Source of the DNA: Primorskyibacter flagellatus
Lineage (GTDB): Bacteria; Pseudomonadota; Alphaproteobacteria; Rhodobacterales; Rhodobacteraceae
Reading direction: 5' to 3'
Length of the DNA stretch: 64,000 bases
Assembly (NCBI RefSeq): GCF_900176485.1
Contig: NZ_FWYD01000001.1
Span: 496,001 to 560,000, forward strand
The notes under the pieces are model-generated. The model did not search any database. It saw only the letters and a list, made by a program, of their open reading frames with translations, and was not told the DNA's origin. Shown one piece after another: positions 36,479-46,243 of this stretch. Position numbers and translations under genes: made by a program. Every line of letters starts with the position of its first letter. The stretch's first letter is position 1.

Positions 36479-37405
36479 ATGACAAAGATCCATTGCCGAT
36501 TGATCGGTGCCCCTGTCGATAGCGGCCGTGTTGGACGAGGCTGCCTGATGGGGCCGGATGCAATGCGTACCGCACGTCTGGCCGAAGCACTCGCTGATCT
36601 GGGCCACGATGTAACCGATATGGGAAACCTGAGCCCGGACGACGTGCCCGGCGGCGATGTTCCGCCCCACATCCACGCCTATACCGAGACAGCGGGCTGG
36701 ACACATGCCCTGTCGCGCGCGGCAAGGGCGGCGATGGCCGACAGCGTACCGATCTTTCTGGGCGGCGATCACAGCCTGTCGCTGGGCTCTGTCCACGGGG
36801 TAGCGGAACATGCGGCGGCGGAAGGTCGCCCGCAATTTGTACTCTGGCTGGATGCGCATTCGGATTTTCACACGCCTGACACCACATCCTCGGGCAATAT
36901 GCACGGCACGCCGCTGGGCTATCTGACCGGACGTGCAGGCTTTCCCGGCATGCCGGACGTGGCGCATCCGCTTGAGGAACGCAACATCTGCATCATCGGC
37001 CTGCGTTCCGTCGATGCGGCGGAAAAAGAGGCACTTCAGGCAAGCGACATCCGCCGTCATGATATGCGCGATATTGATGAACACGGGATCGCCAAGCCGC
37101 TCTCGGCCTTCCTTGACGAAGTATCGCGCGCGAATGGCGCGTTGCATGTCTCGCTGGATGTCGATTTTCTGGATCCGGCTGTGGCCCCTGCCGTCGGCAC
37201 AACCGTTCCCGGCGGGGCAACCGTGAGAGAGGCACATCTGGTCATGGAAATGCTGCATGACAGCGAGTTGATGACCTCTCTGGATCTGGTGGAGCTGAAC
37301 CCAGCACTGGACGAACGCGGACGCACGGCGCAGTTGATGGTAGATCTTGCCGCCTCTGCGCTTGGCCGCCGCGTGTTCGACCGTCCAACCACGCGCCTGC
37401 TGTGA
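36479..37405 (+). CDS. rocF: Arginase
   Basis: Dinuclear manganese hydrolase turning arginine into ornithine and urea. 308 residues. Metal-binding motifs are complete: GGDHSLSLGSV, WLDAHSDFHTP and HVSLDVDFLDPAVAPAVGT. The SSGNMHGTPLGYL loop fits arginase rather than agmatinase or formiminoglutamase, which supports the call. The second of two adjacent ATGs is chosen because it gives better spacing to CGGAGG. It ends before a bidirectional terminator shared with dctD. Confidence 0.9.
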   Translation: MTKIHCRLIGAPVDSGRVGRGCLMGPDAMRTARLAEALADLGHDVTDMGNLSPDDVPGGDVPPHIHAYTETAGWTHALSRAARAAMADSVPIFLGGDHSLSLGSVHGVAEHAAAEGRPQFVLWLDAHSDFHTPDTTSSGNMHGTPLGYLTGRAGFPGMPDVAHPLEERNICIIGLRSVDAAEKEALQASDIRRHDMRDIDEHGIAKPLSAFLDEVSRANGALHVSLDVDFLDPAVAPAVGTTVPGGATVREAHLVMEMLHDSELMTSLDLVELNPALDERGRTAQLMVDLAASALGRRVFDRPTTRLL

Positions 37406-37473
37406 CATCGCCAAACAACGCAAGTCATCCGCCATCATGTGTCATTCATCGTCCAGACTTAGGCAGCCGACAT

Positions 37474-37501
37474 AAAAAAGGGGCTGTCCCAGCCCCTTTT
37501 T
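37474..37501. terminator. Bidirectional intrinsic terminator
   Basis: GGGGCTG, TCC, CAGCCCC flanked by A6 on the left and T5 on the right. It forms a perfect hairpin with U-tracts in both directions, between the convergent rocF and dctD genes. Confidence 0.93.
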
Positions 37502-37526
37502 CTATCCGAAATATCGTACGGCCTAA

Positions 37527-38861
37527 TTACAGGTAATCGGATCTCTGTAGCTGATATTTAGCCATCTTCTCGTTCAGCGTGCGGCGTGGCAGGCACAGCT
37601 CTTCCATGACGCTAGCGATCGAGCCCTTGTGACGGCGCATCGTATTGTCGATCAACATCCGTTCGAACGCCTCGACATATTCTTTCAGCGGCTTGCCTTC
37701 GGTTGTCATCACCGGCTGCATGTCGTCATGGTCGTTCATCAGCAGCGATGAAATGGTGCCCGATGCGCGCCGCGATTGCAGCACCGCCCGTTCGGCCAGA
37801 TTGATAAGCTGCCGGACATTGCCGGGCCACGGTGCCTGAAGCAGTTGCGCCGCCTCCTGTGCCGAGATTTCCGGCGCGTCACAGCCATATTCATCGGCAA
37901 ACTGTTCGCTCAGACGATTGAACAGGGTCAGAATATCCTCGCCGCGCTGACGCAAGGGCGGAACGGTGATGCGCAGCGCCGCAAGCCGGTAGAACAACCC
38001 CGATTTCAACGCATCCTCGCAGGTGCGGCCTTCATTCTGAAGGTTAGAGATCGCGACGATCCGCGTCTCTGGTGGTGATCCCTGTTCATTTATGGCGCTC
38101 AGCAGCCGTGCCTGTGCCGTGTCGCCCAGCGTTTCGATATCTTCCAGCACAAGAGTTCCGCCGCGCGCCTGTTCCATCGCGGGCAGTTCCGAATCTTCGA
38201 GCTGCGCCGGACCGAACAGCCGCCGGATCAAGGCGTCCTCGTCATAGGCGGCGCAGGGCAACAGCACAAATCGCTTGCCGGCACGAGAGCCGACCGCATG
38301 CAGCGCGTGGGCAATCAGCGTCTTGCCGGTCCCGGTTTCTCCGTCGATCAGCACATGACCATCAGCCTGACCAAGATCCAGAATATCCTCGCGCAAACGC
38401 TCCATTACCGGGGAAGCGCCGATCAGCTTTTTCATCAGCTGGCCACCATCCGACAGTTCCTTGCGCAGCGCGCGGTTGTCCAGTGTCAGCCGACGTTCAT
38501 TGGTGGCCTTCTTGGCAAGCTCTGTCATCTTGTCCGGGTTGAACGGCTTTTCAAGAAAATCGAACGCCCCTACCCGCATCGCCTCGACAGCGATCGGCAC
38601 ATCGCCATGGCCGGTGATCATGATGACCGGCAAGGCGCTGTCCGTGCTCATCAGTTTCTTCAGCAGTTGCAACCCGTCCATGCCGGGCATCTTGATGTCA
38701 GAGATGACAATGCCGGGATAGTCCGCCCCCAGCTTGCTCAGCGCATCTTCGGCGCTGCCGAAAGTTTCAGTGTCATAGCCCGACAGCGCCAGCCATTGGC
38801 TGATCGACTGTCGCATATCCTGTTCGTCATCGACGATGGCGATCTTCATTGCCTTGGACAT
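37527..38861 (-). CDS. dctD: C4-dicarboxylate response regulator DctD, GAFTGA-less
   Basis: 444 residues. Receiver domain 1-120 with phosphoacceptor Asp55 (ISDIKMPG). AAA+ domain about 143-370 with Walker A GETGTGKT (174-181) and an arginine-finger-like FYRLAALRITVPPLRQRGEDI segment. Fis-type HTH at the end (SIASVMEELCLPRRTLNEKM). In normal NtrC-type activators LFG is followed by the GAFTGA loop; here residues 215-230 read LFGPAQLEDSELPAME, so the sigma-54 contact loop is missing. Walker B is also altered (TLVLED). It may act with sigma-70 or not as a remodeller. It forms an operon with dctB, 5 bp apart. Confidence 0.88.
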   Translation of the reverse strand: MSKAMKIAIVDDEQDMRQSISQWLALSGYDTETFGSAEDALSKLGADYPGIVISDIKMPGMDGLQLLKKLMSTDSALPVIMITGHGDVPIAVEAMRVGAFDFLEKPFNPDKMTELAKKATNERRLTLDNRALRKELSDGGQLMKKLIGASPVMERLREDILDLGQADGHVLIDGETGTGKTLIAHALHAVGSRAGKRFVLLPCAAYDEDALIRRLFGPAQLEDSELPAMEQARGGTLVLEDIETLGDTAQARLLSAINEQGSPPETRIVAISNLQNEGRTCEDALKSGLFYRLAALRITVPPLRQRGEDILTLFNRLSEQFADEYGCDAPEISAQEAAQLLQAPWPGNVRQLINLAERAVLQSRRASGTISSLLMNDHDDMQPVMTTEGKPLKEYVEAFERMLIDNTMRRHKGSIASVMEELCLPRRTLNEKMAKYQLQRSDYL

Positions 38862-38866
38862 CCGTT

Positions 38867-40636
38867 CTACTCCGCGGCCTGTGTTTCATGTGTTTGGTCT
38901 AATATAGGCAATTGCATCTCGAACACTGCCCCCCCTGCATCAGAATTTCGTGCGGTCAGCCGGCCGCCCAGATCCGCTACGATACCTGAAGAAATCGCAA
39001 GTCCCAAGCCGACACCGTCACCGGGTTGCTTGGTCGTGTAAAACGGCTCGAACAATTCATCGAGATCTTCGATCCCGTGACCGTTGTCGCGCACCGTCAG
39101 AGTCGCTGATCGGCCCGAAGAAAGCAGAATATCGACCTCTGCATCATCTTCGCCCTTTGTGGCATCCAGCGCGTTGCGTAACAGGTTCACCATAACCTGT
39201 TCAATCCGCATTCTATCGCCCATCACCAGCACCGGATCGTCTGGCAGGATGCGGGTGATCTTGACCTGCCGCAGCTTCAACTGCGGCTCCATCATCGACA
39301 GCGCCGAGGCCAGCGCATCCCGCAAATCCACGGGGCTTAGCTCTTGCTGGCCCTTGCGGGCATAGGATTTCAATTGCCGGGTGATCGCGCCCATCCGTTC
39401 GATCAGGTCGTCGATACGGTGGAAGCTTGACATCGCTTCTTCGGGGCGCTCGCGGCGCAGCAAAAGCCGTGCGCCTGCCAGATAGGTCTTCATCGCCGCC
39501 AATGGCTGGTTCAACTCATGGCTGACGGCGGCGGACATTTCGCCAAGCGCTGCCAGCTTGGAACTTTGCGCCAGAGTCTGCTCGGCCACGGCCAGGTTTT
39601 CCTGAACCTTTTCACGCTCTGCAATCTCGCGCTGAAGCCGCAGGTTAAGCTGCCGCAGTTCCGCCGATTCGCGCTGGAACAGCGCCATGCGCAGCGCCGT
39701 CTTGCGGCTAAGCACATAGAAGGCCAGTGCAAGCAAAATGGCAAAACCCATGATTTCCAGCGCCAGAACGCCGTTCACTCTTTCGCGCACGGAAGTATAG
39801 GTCGTAAAGCTGGCCATGCGCCATCCGCGAAAGCTGATCCGGTTTTCGGTGCGCATCACCGCCTCGCCCAGAATATACGCGTCGGCGGAATCGCCTCTCC
39901 AGCCATCGGTGATCTTGATCGCACGCTCGATGGCACCCTCGGCCGGTTGTTTTGCAAGGGCCTCGGGTTCCGTCAATCCCCGCCAGCGCGGCTCTGTCGC
40001 CAGAATGATCGTGCCTTCGCTGTCGGTGACCAGCACCGCGTCAGAGATCCCCGCCCAGGCGCGTTCGAACTTGGCCAGATCGACCTCTACCAGGATCACG
40101 CCGACCGTATTGCCGTCGCTTTCAACCCGGCGTGAATAGGTGAAGACATAGCCACCGCTTTCACGCGGCAGCGTGGTGAACACGGTTTGGTTGGACCGCA
40201 TCCCCTCGACAAAATAGCTGGCCGTGCGATGATTGGACCCTAATCTGTTACGATCCGTCGCGGCCACAGTGCGCCCGTCGCGATCCAGCAGCATCAGGGA
40301 TGCCGCGCCAATTTCATCGACAAAAGAAATCAGCCGCTGCGTCGATTGCGAAAAATCGTTTGAATTCAGCGCGCCTATCAGCGCCGGATCGCGCGCCAGA
40401 AGCTGAGGCACAATGGCGTTCCGACGCAGTTCCGACAGCAGGTTCCCCGAATAAAGCGCCAGTCGCAATTCTGCCCGGTTGCGGGTGGTTTCGGTAAAGC
40501 GATCGGTCAGCAGCCGGTTGGTGAAATACACCGTGACCGCCGCCAACAAAAACAGAGTGACAAGCGCGATTCGCACCCGCCAGCCAAGCGGGGCAGAGCG
40601 ACGTTTGCTTTGTGGTTTGAGGGCGCGCGTAACCAT
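38867..40636 (-). CDS. dctB: C4-dicarboxylate sensor histidine kinase DctB
   Basis: 589 residues. An N-terminal membrane helix (about 17-40), a periplasmic double-PAS/Cache sensor (about 45-285) and a second membrane helix (about 290-310) are followed by a coiled coil (RESAELRQLNLRLQREIAER). The DHp domain has His in AAVSHELNQPLAAMK. The HATPase domain has NLLRNALDAT, DNGHGI and GVGLGLAIS boxes. Sensor layout and kinase class match DctB, which reports external succinate, fumarate or malate. No dctA or dctPQM gene is adjacent. The start at 40636 has only a weak GGTGG site. Confidence 0.9.
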   Translation of the reverse strand: MVTRALKPQSKRRSAPLGWRVRIALVTLFLLAAVTVYFTNRLLTDRFTETTRNRAELRLALYSGNLLSELRRNAIVPQLLARDPALIGALNSNDFSQSTQRLISFVDEIGAASLMLLDRDGRTVAATDRNRLGSNHRTASYFVEGMRSNQTVFTTLPRESGGYVFTYSRRVESDGNTVGVILVEVDLAKFERAWAGISDAVLVTDSEGTIILATEPRWRGLTEPEALAKQPAEGAIERAIKITDGWRGDSADAYILGEAVMRTENRISFRGWRMASFTTYTSVRERVNGVLALEIMGFAILLALAFYVLSRKTALRMALFQRESAELRQLNLRLQREIAEREKVQENLAVAEQTLAQSSKLAALGEMSAAVSHELNQPLAAMKTYLAGARLLLRRERPEEAMSSFHRIDDLIERMGAITRQLKSYARKGQQELSPVDLRDALASALSMMEPQLKLRQVKITRILPDDPVLVMGDRMRIEQVMVNLLRNALDATKGEDDAEVDILLSSGRSATLTVRDNGHGIEDLDELFEPFYTTKQPGDGVGLGLAISSGIVADLGGRLTARNSDAGGAVFEMQLPILDQTHETQAAE

Positions 40637-40673
40637 GGCCACCAGCCTAGGCTGATGGCGCGAAATCCTCAAG

Positions 40674-41342
40674 TCAGGCGCTGGCGAGCGCTTGCGTCAG
40701 ATGAGCGAAAAACGGCGCACCATCGGTCCCGCCATGGCGCGCATCCGCCGCCCGTTCCGGATGCGGCATCATGCCCAGCACACGGCGGTTGGCAGACAGC
40801 ACGCCCGCAATATCCTGTGCCGAGCCGTTGGGGTTTTCGGCATATGTGAAGGCCACGCGATCCTCATCTTGCAGACGCGCCACGGTCTCCGGATCGGCGG
40901 TATAGTTGCCATCGTGATGCGCAATCGGAATGTTGATCAGCGCGCCCTTTGTATAGGCAGAAGTGTAGATGCTGTTTTCGGTCGCAACATTCAGAGGCGT
41001 CGTTCGGCAGATATATTTCAGCCCGGCATTGCGCAACAGCGCCCCCGGCAGCAGCCCGGTCTCGGCGAGGATCTGAAAGCCGTTACAGACGCCCAGCACA
41101 AAGCCGCCCCGCTCTGCATGCGCTTTCACCGACCGGCAGATCGGCGAATTGGCGGCAATCGCACCGCAGCGCAGATAGTCACCAAAGGAGAACCCGCCCG
41201 GCAATGCCACCAGATCCAGCCCCGCGGGCAGTTCGGTGTCCTTGTGCCAGACCATTGTGACATCCAGCCCCGCCGCAGTCAGGGCGGTGGCCATGTCCCG
41301 GTCGCAATTCGAGCCGGGGAAGACGATGACGGCTGCACGCAT
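40674..41342 (-). CDS. purQ: Phosphoribosylformylglycinamidine synthase subunit PurQ
   Basis: Glutaminase subunit of the FGAM synthase complex (PurS-PurL-PurQ), de novo purine synthesis. 222 residues, class I glutamine amidotransferase. Starts [17 protein letters not shown]. The nucleophile Cys is in GVCNGFQIL and the catalytic His-x-Glu in MMPHPERA. It lies 14 bp after purS on the same strand, in the order purC-purS-purQ. purL is not in this window. Confidence 0.96.
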   Translation of the reverse strand: MRAAVIVFPGSNCDRDMATALTAAGLDVTMVWHKDTELPAGLDLVALPGGFSFGDYLRCGAIAANSPICRSVKAHAERGGFVLGVCNGFQILAETGLLPGALLRNAGLKYICRTTPLNVATENSIYTSAYTKGALINIPIAHHDGNYTADPETVARLQDEDRVAFTYAENPNGSAQDIAGVLSANRRVLGMMPHPERAADARHGGTDGAPFFAHLTQALASA

Positions 41343-41356
41343 GTCCGGGGCCCTCC

Positions 41357-41587
41357 TCAGGCCAATTCGATGTCGTAGCGTTCGATGACCGTATTGGCGA
41401 GCAGCTTGTCGCACATCTCGCGCACGGTCTTTTCCGACGTGCCGTCGGCCAGGTCCAGCTCGATCACCTTGCCTTGGCGCACACCGCCAACACCATCAAA
41501 GCCCAGCGACCCAAGCGCGTGGCGCACCGCCTCGCCCTGCGGATCAAGGACCCCGTCTTTCAGCATCACATGAACCCGTGCCTTCAT
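41357..41587 (-). CDS. purS: Phosphoribosylformylglycinamidine synthase subunit PurS
   Basis: Small dimeric subunit of 76 residues bridging PurQ and PurL in bacteria with a split FGAM synthase. The sequence [34 protein letters not shown] and the end [13 protein letters not shown] are typical. ATG at 41587 follows CGGAGAGTAAG. A longer frame upstream begins with a similar MKARV, but it lacks a proper site. Confidence 0.95.
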   Translation of the reverse strand: MKARVHVMLKDGVLDPQGEAVRHALGSLGFDGVGGVRQGKVIELDLADGTSEKTVREMCDKLLANTVIERYDIELA

Positions 41588-41680
41588 CTTACTCTCCGGT
41601 CGGCTGAGGCACGGCCAACGCCCTGCCCTTTTCCTAATATTTTCAATCGGTTTCACCCGCGCCTTCATGCGCGGAAAGGT

Positions 41681-42442
41681 TTAGTTGATAAGGGTCGGTC
41701 TGGTGATCTGCGTAGCGTTCTTGGGCATGACACCAAGACGGCGCGCGACTTCAGTATAGGCATCGGTCAAGGACCCCAGATCACGGCGGAACACGTCCTT
41801 GTCCAGCTTTTGCCCGGTTTCGATGTCCCAAAGGCGGCAGCTATCGGGGCTGATCTCGTCGGCGATGATCAAGCGCTGAAAGTCACCGTCATAGACGCGT
41901 CCGATTTCGATCTTGAAATCCACCAACTTGATGCCGACGGCCATCATCACGCCCGACATGAAGTCGTTGACCCGCAGCGCGAGGCTGAGAATATCGTCCA
42001 TATCCTGCTGGCTGGCCCAGCCGAAGGCCGCGATATGTTCCTCGGTGACCAGCGGATCGCCCAGCTTGTCATCCTTGTAGCAATATTCGACGATCGGACG
42101 CGGCAGAGATGTGCCTTCTTCGATCCCCAGCCGCTTGGAGAAGCTGCCGGCGGCAAAGTTGCGCACGATGATCTCCAGCGGAATAATTTCGCAGGACCGC
42201 ACAAGTTGCTCGCGCATGTTCAGCCGGCGAATGAAATGGGTGGGCACGCCGATATTGTTCAGACCGGTCATGAAATATTCGCTCAGCCGGTTGTTCAGAA
42301 CACCCTTGCCGTCGATCACGTCTTTTTTCTGCGCGTTGAAGGCGGTCGCGTCATCCTTGAAATACTGCACGATTGTGCCGGGCTCGGGGCCTTCATACAG
42401 GATCTTTGCCTTGCCTTCGTAGATTTTCTTGCGCCGCGCCAT
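41681..42442 (-). CDS. purC: SAICAR synthetase PurC
   Basis: Ligates aspartate to CAIR using ATP. 253 residues. [40 protein letters not shown] and the [14 protein letters not shown] signature are all present. First gene of the leftward purC-purS-purQ operon, 93 bp ahead of purS. ATG at 42442 follows GAAGAAAGAG. It diverges from the ATPase zeta gene. Confidence 0.96.
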   Translation of the reverse strand: MARRKKIYEGKAKILYEGPEPGTIVQYFKDDATAFNAQKKDVIDGKGVLNNRLSEYFMTGLNNIGVPTHFIRRLNMREQLVRSCEIIPLEIIVRNFAAGSFSKRLGIEEGTSLPRPIVEYCYKDDKLGDPLVTEEHIAAFGWASQQDMDDILSLALRVNDFMSGVMMAVGIKLVDFKIEIGRVYDGDFQRLIIADEISPDSCRLWDIETGQKLDKDVFRRDLGSLTDAYTEVARRLGVMPKNATQITRPTLIN

Positions 42443-42600
42443 TTTTTCTCTTTCTTCGCCGTGCGGGGCCGAGTCCCCGCCGCACAGCGCTCTCTTAGTG
42501 CATGGGCGGCATTGTCGCAAGCGCGGCTCAAGCCTCTTGCTCTTGGGCGTTCTGTCACGCATATCAGATGAAACCGGATTTCCACCAGGGAGCAGCGCCA

Positions 42601-42915
42601 ATGACCGCCTTTGACGACCGCGAAAGTGCCTTTGAGAACAAGTTTGCGCATGACGAAGAAATGAAATTCCGCGCCGAGGCACGGCGCAACAAGCTTCTGG
42701 GCCTGTGGGCGGCGGAGTTGCTGGGCAAGACGGGCGACGACGCCAACGCCTATGCGCGCGAAGTCATCAAATCGGATTTCGAGGAAGCCGGGCATGAGGA
42801 CGTGGTGCGCAAGGTGTCTGGCGATCTGGGCGATATCGCCACCGCTGACGAGATCCGCACCAAGATGGCCGACCTGCTGATTGTGGCCAAAGGCCAGTTG
42901 ATGAAAGAACTCTGA
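42601..42915 (+). CDS. F1-ATPase inhibitor zeta subunit, DUF1476
   Basis: 104 residues, largely helical. The N-terminus [20 protein letters not shown] is the inhibitory region, followed by [20 protein letters not shown], the family signature. In Paracoccus denitrificans this DUF1476 protein is the zeta subunit, which blocks ATP hydrolysis by F1FoATPase. Here it is monocistronic, divergent from purC and ended by a good terminator. The ATG follows CAGGGAGCAG. An annotation as plain DUF1476 protein is equally common. Confidence 0.9.
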   Translation: MTAFDDRESAFENKFAHDEEMKFRAEARRNKLLGLWAAELLGKTGDDANAYAREVIKSDFEEAGHEDVVRKVSGDLGDIATADEIRTKMADLLIVAKGQLMKEL

Positions 42916-42951
42916 CAGGTTCTCACGATCCGAATATCCGAGATATTAGAC

Positions 42952-42992
42952 AAAGCGCCCTGCCGACAGATCGGTTCGGGGCGCTTTTTTTT
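42952..42992 (+). terminator. Intrinsic terminator after the ATPase zeta gene
   Basis: AAAGCGCCC pairs with GGGCGCTTT, with a nested CCGA/TCGG stem, followed by eight T. Rightward termination 37 bp after the stop. Confidence 0.92.
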
Positions 42993-43025
42993 GTTGGCGC
43001 TTGCCGCCGCTCCAATCCGGCTTTG

Positions 43026-43065
43026 CGCAAATTCTCATAATGAAGATGAACATTATGAATTTGCG
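43026..43065. promoter_or_regulatory. Long inverted repeat upstream of bmt, candidate operator
   Basis: CGCAAATTC-TC-ATAATG and CATTATGAATTTGCG form a 15-bp inverted repeat (2-nt bulge) around an 8-nt centre, 59 bp ahead of bmt. Its inner part, CATAATG-N8-CATTATG, is the size of an operator for a dimeric repressor such as the ArsR-family methionine-cycle regulators (SahR) known in proteobacteria. The regulator is inferred, and no such gene is in the window. It could also act as an RNA hairpin. Confidence 0.5.
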
Positions 43066-43124
43066 TCCAGACAGGCAATGTGGGACATGGGCACAAACGT
43101 CCTGACACACGAGTGCCCTGTTCA

Positions 43125-44138
43125 ATGACCAATCCGCTGACAAAGCTTCTTTCCGAACGTGACTGGCTGATGACAGATGGGGCGACAGGCACCAACCTGT
43201 TCAACATGGGCCTCGAATCCGGCGAGCCGCCCGAATTCTGGAATGTCGATGAACGCGCGAAGATCGTCAGCCTGTACAAAGGTGCGGTGGATGCGGGCAG
43301 CGACATCTTTCTGACCAACAGCTTCGGGGCCAATGCATCGCGGTTGAAGCTGCACAAGGCCGAAGACCGCGCCTTCGAGCTGTCGCGCATTTCCGCCGAA
43401 ATCGGCCGCGAAATTGCCGATCAGGCGGGCCGCACGGTTATCGTGGCCGGGTCGGTCGGCCCCACCGGCGCGATCATGAAGCCTGTCGGCGACCTTGGCC
43501 ATGCCGAAGCTGTCGCGATGTTCGAGGAAACGGCCAAGGGATTGAAAGCAGGTGGCGCGGATGTGCTGTGGCTGGAGACAATCTCGGCCCCCGAGGAATT
43601 TCGCGCCGCGGCCGAAGGCTTTGCCAATGCTGAGATGGATTGGTGCGGCACGATGAGCTTTGACACGGCGGGACGCACGATGATGGGCCTGACCTCTGCC
43701 GATATGGTGCAATTGGTCGAAAGCCTGCCCAACCCGCCCATCGGCTTCGGGGCAAATTGCGGTGTCGGCGCGTCCGACCTGCTGCGCACCGTGCTTGGCT
43801 TTTCAGCCCAGGGGACAGAGCGGCCGATCATCGCCAAGGGCAATGCCGGCATCCCGAAATTCATTGAGGGTCACATCCACTATGATGGCACCCCTGACCT
43901 GATGGCGGAATATGCCATTCTGGCCCGTGACTGCGGTGCGAGGATCATCGGCGGCTGCTGCGGCACGATGCCGGAACATCTGCGCGCCATGCGCGAGGCG
44001 TTGGAGACCCGGCCCAAGGGTCAGCGCCCATCGCTGGAGATCATCACCGAAAAGCTGGGTGGATTTTCGTCCGACAATGACGGGACGGGTGCCGACAAAC
44101 CCGCCGCGCGTCCGCGACGCCGCCGCGCCCGCGGCTGA
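43125..44138 (+). CDS. bmt: Homocysteine S-methyltransferase (betaine-homocysteine type), split methionine synthase part
   Basis: 337 residues, Pfam S-methyl-transferase barrel. The zinc-binding cysteines are Cys212 (FGANCGVG) and the pair Cys278-Cys279 (IGGCCGTMPEH). The N-terminal WLMTDGATGTNLF is typical. The C-terminus is Arg-rich. It has only the homocysteine module of MetH. A separate corrinoid protein gene lies 1.4 kb downstream on the same strand. Dissociated methionine synthases of this kind have been described in Roseobacter relatives such as Phaeobacter, so it may use methylcobalamin rather than betaine. A conspicuous inverted repeat precedes it. Confidence 0.85.
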   Translation: MTNPLTKLLSERDWLMTDGATGTNLFNMGLESGEPPEFWNVDERAKIVSLYKGAVDAGSDIFLTNSFGANASRLKLHKAEDRAFELSRISAEIGREIADQAGRTVIVAGSVGPTGAIMKPVGDLGHAEAVAMFEETAKGLKAGGADVLWLETISAPEEFRAAAEGFANAEMDWCGTMSFDTAGRTMMGLTSADMVQLVESLPNPPIGFGANCGVGASDLLRTVLGFSAQGTERPIIAKGNAGIPKFIEGHIHYDGTPDLMAEYAILARDCGARIIGGCCGTMPEHLRAMREALETRPKGQRPSLEIITEKLGGFSSDNDGTGADKPAARPRRRRARG

Positions 44139-44224
44139 CACCGCGACCACAACCCAGATTGCAAAAGGACCGCCCTGCCCGTTTTGGACAGTGCGCCGGA
44201 ACAGACATGGCCCAACAGATCGCC

Positions 44225-45310
44225 TTAGAACAAGCTCAGCTGATCGCCCGCCCGTTTCGGCGGACAGAACAAATCACAGCGCAGCGGCGGCGTCTTTTGG
44301 TCCAGCCCGAGCCTGCGGGCCGCTACCGCGAACCGACGGGCGATGATCTGCGCATAGGCACCTTCACCGCGCATCCGCCTGCCCCAGCTGGCATCATAGT
44401 CCTTGCCGCCATGCATCTCGCGCAGCCGCGTCATGATACGGCCCGCGCGGTCCGGAAAATGCGCGGCCAGCCATTCCTGCCACAGCGGCGACACCTCTCG
44501 CGGCAAGCGCAGCATGATCCAGCTGGCCGCATCGGCACCAGCCTCAGCCCCAGCTTGCAGAATGCTTTCCAGTTCGGGATCTGTCAGCGCGGGCACGACC
44601 GGCGACACCATCAGGCGCACGGGAATGCCTGCCTGCGTCAGCCTGCGGATGGTTGCAAGGCGACGTTTCGGGGCGGGCACGCGCGGCTCCATCAACCGCG
44701 ACAGTCCGGCGTCCAGTGTGGTCACGGAAATGCCCACCCGCGCCAACCCGTCCGCCGCCATATCCGCCAGAATATCTATGTCCCGCTCCACCAGCGCCCC
44801 TTTGGTGACAATGGCCACGGGGTGCCGAAACGCGCGCAACACTTCCAGACAGGCACGCATGATGCCATAGGTCTTTTCGATCGGCTGATAGGGATCGGTA
44901 TTCGTGCCGATGGCAATCGGGGCCACGCGATAGCGCTTTGCCCGCAACTCTCGTGCCAACACCTCGGGGGCCTCGGGCCGCGCCACCAACCGCGTCTCGA
45001 AATCCAGACCCGGCGACAATCCCAGATAGGCATGGGTCGGACGCGCAAAACAGTAGATGCAGCCATGTTCGCAGCCCCGATAGGGATTGATCGACCGGTC
45101 GAACGGCAGATCGGGCGAGCGGTTATAGGTGATCACGCTGCGCGGCCGCTCTTCGCTGACCTGGGTGCGGATAACCGGCAGGTCTTCAGGAATATCCCAA
45201 CCGTCGGACACGGCCTCGCGGACATGCCGTTCATAGCGCCCGGTGGCGCGGCTCAGCGCGGCACGTCCCGGACGTTGTTCGGCTGCGATCTGTGGGCGTC
45301 GGCAATCCAT
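44225..45310 (-). CDS. PA0069-family radical SAM protein with C-terminal clamp-binding motif
   Basis: 361 residues. The radical SAM cluster motif is Cys80-x3-Cys84-x2-Cys87 in YRGCEHGCIYCFA. The TIM-barrel segments GTNTDPYQPIE and SVTTLDAGLSRLMEPR place it near spore photoproduct lyase-related proteins (SplB/PA0069 type). The last five residues are QLSLF, the consensus peptide that docks onto the DNA polymerase sliding clamp. This suggests a DNA repair role, although the reaction is unknown. It sits leftward between bmt and the corrinoid protein gene, 179 bp before the latter's start. Confidence 0.85.
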   Translation of the reverse strand: MDCRRPQIAAEQRPGRAALSRATGRYERHVREAVSDGWDIPEDLPVIRTQVSEERPRSVITYNRSPDLPFDRSINPYRGCEHGCIYCFARPTHAYLGLSPGLDFETRLVARPEAPEVLARELRAKRYRVAPIAIGTNTDPYQPIEKTYGIMRACLEVLRAFRHPVAIVTKGALVERDIDILADMAADGLARVGISVTTLDAGLSRLMEPRVPAPKRRLATIRRLTQAGIPVRLMVSPVVPALTDPELESILQAGAEAGADAASWIMLRLPREVSPLWQEWLAAHFPDRAGRIMTRLREMHGGKDYDASWGRRMRGEGAYAQIIARRFAVAARRLGLDQKTPPLRCDLFCPPKRAGDQLSLF

Positions 45311-45489
45311 GACGTCAAACTAGAACAGATGGAGAACATTGGCAATCACAGTCGCGTTGAAACGCGGCCTCAGGTCGGTTGCAAGCCGATGCAGGTCGGA
45401 AAACGCCAAGTCACACAACCACAATAAGCTGACATACGAAATTGAACCGGTACGGCTCTGGGGCCTGCCCATACGAAAAGGAAAATCCC

Positions 45490-46194
<705 letters not shown>

Positions 46195-46243
46195 TCCCTG
46201 TTTGGCCCGTCCCTGCCGGGGTCGGGCCGGGACTGTATTACAG

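Noticed and set aside
44159-45427. Rightward 422-codon frame opposite the radical SAM gene
   Set aside because: It would nicely bridge bmt and the corrinoid gene, but the leftward frame carries the CxxxCxxC cluster motif and a conserved C-terminus, so the rightward one is a shadow.
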